Below, piece after piece: positions 33,653 to 35,824 of a DNA stretch of 35,824 bases. The stretch is from positions 1 to 35,824 of the forward strand of contig JAFGGN010000123.1 in the NCBI GenBank assembly GCA_016930535.1. The letters run 5' to 3'. The translations under genes and the position numbers were made by a program. This DNA comes from a bacterium. GTDB lineage: Bacteria > Zhuqueibacterota > QNDG01 > JAFGCO01. The number at the start of each line of letters is the position of its first letter. The stretch's first letter is position 1. Under the pieces are notes generated by a model, which made no database searches, had not been told where the DNA came from, and saw nothing but the letters and a program-made list of their open reading frames with translations.

Positions 33653-34534
33653 ATGAAACAACCGGATTGGGATCCGAAGGGTCCGGGAACACTGGTCGCC
33701 GCACTGGAACAGCTGGTTCAGCAATTTCAGGCGGATTATCTGGACCGGGATCCCCTTGAACTGGTACGGCAGTTCAGGGACGCCCGTGATCAGGAAATCG
33801 CCGCTTTCATTGCGGCGGCTCTGGCCGTGGGTCAGGCGGACTTGATACGGCGGGCTGTCGGCGGAATACTGGAGGCCATGCGGCCGTCCCCTTTCCGCTT
33901 TGTCAGTGTCTTTGAACCGGAACGCGACAGAATGTGCTTTCATGGATTCCGGTACCGGTTTTACGGAGAAAACGATATCGGACTCCTGTTATGGTGGACG
34001 GCGCAGATTATACGCAGGTCCGGCAGCATCAGGGCCTTTTTTCTTGAGGGATACGAGCCCTCCGATCCGGATATCGGGCCCAGTCTTTCGCGATTCGTTC
34101 AGGCCGTGCTTGCGCTTGAAAGCCGCCCGTTTTACACGGAAACGCCGGCAAAGGGAACGGGCATACGTCATTTTTTTGCGGACCCGGCGGACGGCAGTGC
34201 CTGCAAACGGCTGAATCTTTTTCTGAGATGGATGGTCAGGAAAGACGGCCTGGATCTTGGCCTCTGGCCGGAGATCCGAAAATCACAGTTGATTATCCCC
34301 CTGGATGTGCATATTACGCGTTTCGGCCGGTATCTGGGTTTGTCGGACAGGAAATCGCCGGATTGGAAAATGGCGGGGGATATAACGGATACGCTTCGCC
34401 GGTTTGATCCGGACGATCCGGTGAAGTATGATTTTGCCCTCTGTACGCTCGGCAAACTGAGTGACTGCCGGGATGCACAGGAATCGGGGAAATGCAGCGT
34501 GTGTCCGGTGTTCCGTTTCTGCAGGGCCGTATAG
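33653..34534 (+). CDS. DUF2400/TIGR02757 family protein, HhH-GPD-like
   Basis: A 293-residue cytoplasmic protein of the DUF2400 (TIGR02757) family, function not established. I see resemblance to endonuclease III-type DNA glycosylases. DQEIAAFIAAALAVGQAD (46-63) is like the ELLIAVLLSAQATD helix. PLDVHITRFGRYLGL (216-230) is like the segment with the catalytic Asp138 (here Asp218). Cys272-x8-Cys281-x2-Cys284-x5-Cys290 is nearly the C-x6-C-x2-C-x5-C Fe-S loop. No LPGVGxK hairpin with the catalytic Lys can be found. The start at 33653 has AAGGAG seven bases upstream; the frame reaches back to GTG 33509, overlapping the deacetylase stop. It may be co-transcribed with the deacetylase. Confidence 0.87.
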   Translation: MKQPDWDPKGPGTLVAALEQLVQQFQADYLDRDPLELVRQFRDARDQEIAAFIAAALAVGQADLIRRAVGGILEAMRPSPFRFVSVFEPERDRMCFHGFRYRFYGENDIGLLLWWTAQIIRRSGSIRAFFLEGYEPSDPDIGPSLSRFVQAVLALESRPFYTETPAKGTGIRHFFADPADGSACKRLNLFLRWMVRKDGLDLGLWPEIRKSQLIIPLDVHITRFGRYLGLSDRKSPDWKMAGDITDTLRRFDPDDPVKYDFALCTLGKLSDCRDAQESGKCSVCPVFRFCRAV

Positions 34535-34659
34535 ATCAACCGGCGTTTATCCGGAGATTACCATTCTTCCGGTCCATGTGATCTGGTGGTCCGTTGCGCG
34601 GGGTATCAGGCCTGCGTTATTGCAGACACGGCCTGTTGAACATCGGCGCCCTTTTTTTA

Positions 34660-34688
34660 TTGCGACTGGGCAGCTTATTGATTATATT
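34660..34688 (+). promoter_or_regulatory. Sigma-70 type promoter
   Basis: TTGCGA at 34660-34665, 17-base spacer, TATATT at 34683-34688, with the start codon at 34720 and GGAGG at 34704-34708. The space 34535-34659 holds a GGCGCC followed by a T-run (34644-34658) that might weakly terminate the previous gene; otherwise nothing definite. Confidence 0.55.
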
Positions 34689-34719
34689 GGCCTGACTTGA
34701 CCCGGAGGTTCCCATTTAT

Positions 34720-35751
34720 ATGTTATGCATACGGTTGTTGATGCTTCTCATTTCACCGGTGATTTTCGCTCAGCAGTCGCCGTTTCAGCCGGATATTGAC
34801 TCCCTGATTCAGACAGGCATCGAAAAATCGTTTCATGCGGATTTTGATTCGGCTTTGCATATTTTTCAGGAAATCCGGACCAGACTGCCCGGGCATCCGG
34901 TCGGGTCTTTTTATATGGCTGCTGTGTTTCAGATGCGGATGATGCACCATGAAACCGACCGGTGGGAGAAATCCTTTCTGGCCTGCTCAGATACGGCGGT
35001 TGCACTGGCTGATGCATGGATCGAAACGCAGGGAGATAACGCCTGGATTTATTTTTTTCGCGGCAACGTCCAGAGTTACCGCGGATTGTATCTGGTCAAG
35101 CGGGGAAGCCTGGTCAAAGGATTCGTCAGTGCCAGGAGAGGTGTGGATGATTTGAAAAAAGCAGTCAGCCTGGATTCGACGCTGCTGGACGCCTTTGTGG
35201 GTATCGGCAATTACAAGTACTGGTCCGGCAAATACTACAGGTATCTCCGCTGGCTGCCCGTGATCGCGGACGAGCGCAAGGAAGGTGTGGCCGAGGTGCG
35301 CAAAGGGATGAAGGGTGAATTTTCGTACTGGCTGGGATTGAACAGCCTGGCCTGGATACTGTATGACCAGGAAAACTATGCGGAGGCCATTGAACTGTTC
35401 GCGAAGGGAGAAACGGCATTCGACAGCAGCCTCGTATGGATATGGGGACTTGCGGATACACATAAAAAAGCGGGCCATTATGAAACCGCTCTGAATTACT
35501 ATCGTTATATTGTTCAGACAGTGAGAAAGGATTCCCTGGAAAGCGGTTATAATGAAGTGCTGGCCCGGTGGAAGATGATTCAGTGTCTGGAGCAGACGGA
35601 GAGCCTGCGTGAAATCATCGACCAGGCGGACCTGATCATGAACCGGCCCGTGGAGCCGGGGCGTTTTGACAAGGCCATGGAATGCCGGCGGAAAGCGCAG
35701 GAAGCGAAAGAAAAGGCAAGATCGAAGATTAAAGAAAAAGATAGGTCTTAG
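34720..35751 (+). CDS. Secreted TPR-repeat protein
   Basis: A 343-residue protein with a signal peptide (hydrophobic MLCIRLLMLLISPVIFAQQ, cleavage near residue 18) and helical repeats over the rest. Repeat-like units include FDSALHIFQEI, NYAEAIELFAKGE and HYETALNYYRYI, with conserved Ala and Tyr positions typical of tetratricopeptide repeats. A central segment around residues 150-215 (FVGIGNYKYWSGKYYRYL) is less repeat-like. The C-terminus is highly charged and ends in Lys/Glu-rich sequence. It probably acts as a periplasmic scaffold; partners are unknown. GGAGG (34704-34708) is eleven bases before the ATG. Confidence 0.85.
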   Translation: MLCIRLLMLLISPVIFAQQSPFQPDIDSLIQTGIEKSFHADFDSALHIFQEIRTRLPGHPVGSFYMAAVFQMRMMHHETDRWEKSFLACSDTAVALADAWIETQGDNAWIYFFRGNVQSYRGLYLVKRGSLVKGFVSARRGVDDLKKAVSLDSTLLDAFVGIGNYKYWSGKYYRYLRWLPVIADERKEGVAEVRKGMKGEFSYWLGLNSLAWILYDQENYAEAIELFAKGETAFDSSLVWIWGLADTHKKAGHYETALNYYRYIVQTVRKDSLESGYNEVLARWKMIQCLEQTESLREIIDQADLIMNRPVEPGRFDKAMECRRKAQEAKEKARSKIKEKDRS

Positions 35752-35795
35752 GGGTCCATCGGGTCTTTAGGGTCTTTGGGTCCATAGGGTCGTTG
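35752..35795. repeat. Five GGGTC-word tandem repeats
   Basis: GGGTCCATC, GGGTCTTTA, GGGTCTTT, GGGTCCATA and GGGTCGTTG start at 35752, 35761, 35770, 35778 and 35787. They begin one base after the TPR gene stop. The reverse complement gives AAAGACC words, as in the 20-base repeat at 6650 and 11063. Confidence 0.8.
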
Positions 35796-35824
35796 TGTCG
35801 GATCGTGAATCGGAGATAAGGAGA

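Noticed and set aside
35752..35824. A CRISPR array.
   Set aside because: The units are 8-9 bases with no spacers of CRISPR length and no cas genes in the window.

Overview
This is about 36 kb of bacterial chromosome from a Gram-negative (diderm) organism. Evidence for two membranes includes lpxB and lpxK for lipid A, a porin-like barrel, other beta-barrel-like and lipoprotein candidates, and an L,D-transpeptidase. Dimeric-type glycyl-tRNA synthetase, secreted C1 and C69 peptidases, a DUF2400/TIGR02757 protein and a sigma-54 activator suggest the FCB group or a similar, possibly uncultivated, lineage. That placement is inference; there is no rRNA to test it. No complete mobile element, CRISPR array, tRNA or phage gene is visible. 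This looks like ordinary chromosome.

Layout. Positions 192-6555 (+) hold a MauE/DoxX-like membrane protein, tdh, a secreted DUF1028 protein and kbl (threonine to glycine plus acetyl-CoA), then a small outer-membrane-type protein and a large lipoprotein closed by a terminator. Positions 6556-7055 are a repeat-rich intergenic stretch. Positions 7056-11045 (+) hold 6-phosphofructokinase and two secreted peptidases. Positions 11250-17942 (-) hold a cold shock protein and a run Gfo/Idh oxidoreductase - lpxB - lpxK - NtrC-type regulator - nadB. Positions 18206-19739 (-) hold a PstS-like protein and a porin broken by one frameshift in an A8 tract. Positions 20121-22569 (+) hold an acetyltransferase, a small unknown, a VOC protein with an unusual tail and a membrane protein. 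Positions 22598-24148 (-) hold tdk, cdd and ssb. Positions 24266-29208 (-) run mgtE - recO - CPBP protease-like - glyS - L,D-transpeptidase. Positions 29350-31971 (-) hold putP and a FemAB-like transferase. Positions 32136-35751 (+) hold a polysaccharide deacetylase with a zinc-ribbon-like N-terminus, a DUF2400 protein and a TPR protein.

Physiology. Secreted peptidases, threonine dehydrogenase/ligase and a sodium/proline symporter together suggest use of peptides and amino acids, with glycolysis through an unusual PFK. The other loci are housekeeping: lipid A, NAD synthesis, pyrimidine salvage, DNA repair and Mg uptake.

The items most worth a second look are: (1) the DUF2400 protein, whose sequence seems to retain the endonuclease III Asp and Fe-S cysteine layout without a recognisable helix-hairpin-helix; (2) the A8 frameshift in the porin, with a dyad upstream of its promoter; (3) recurring intergenic word families (AAAGACC/GGGTCTTT and CGGAGA) at several sites; (4) a recurring promoter form TTGNNN-N17-TATATT, one copy of which predicts a leaderless mRNA; (5) the deacetylase with a TFDGG motif and a cytoplasmic Cys/His module.
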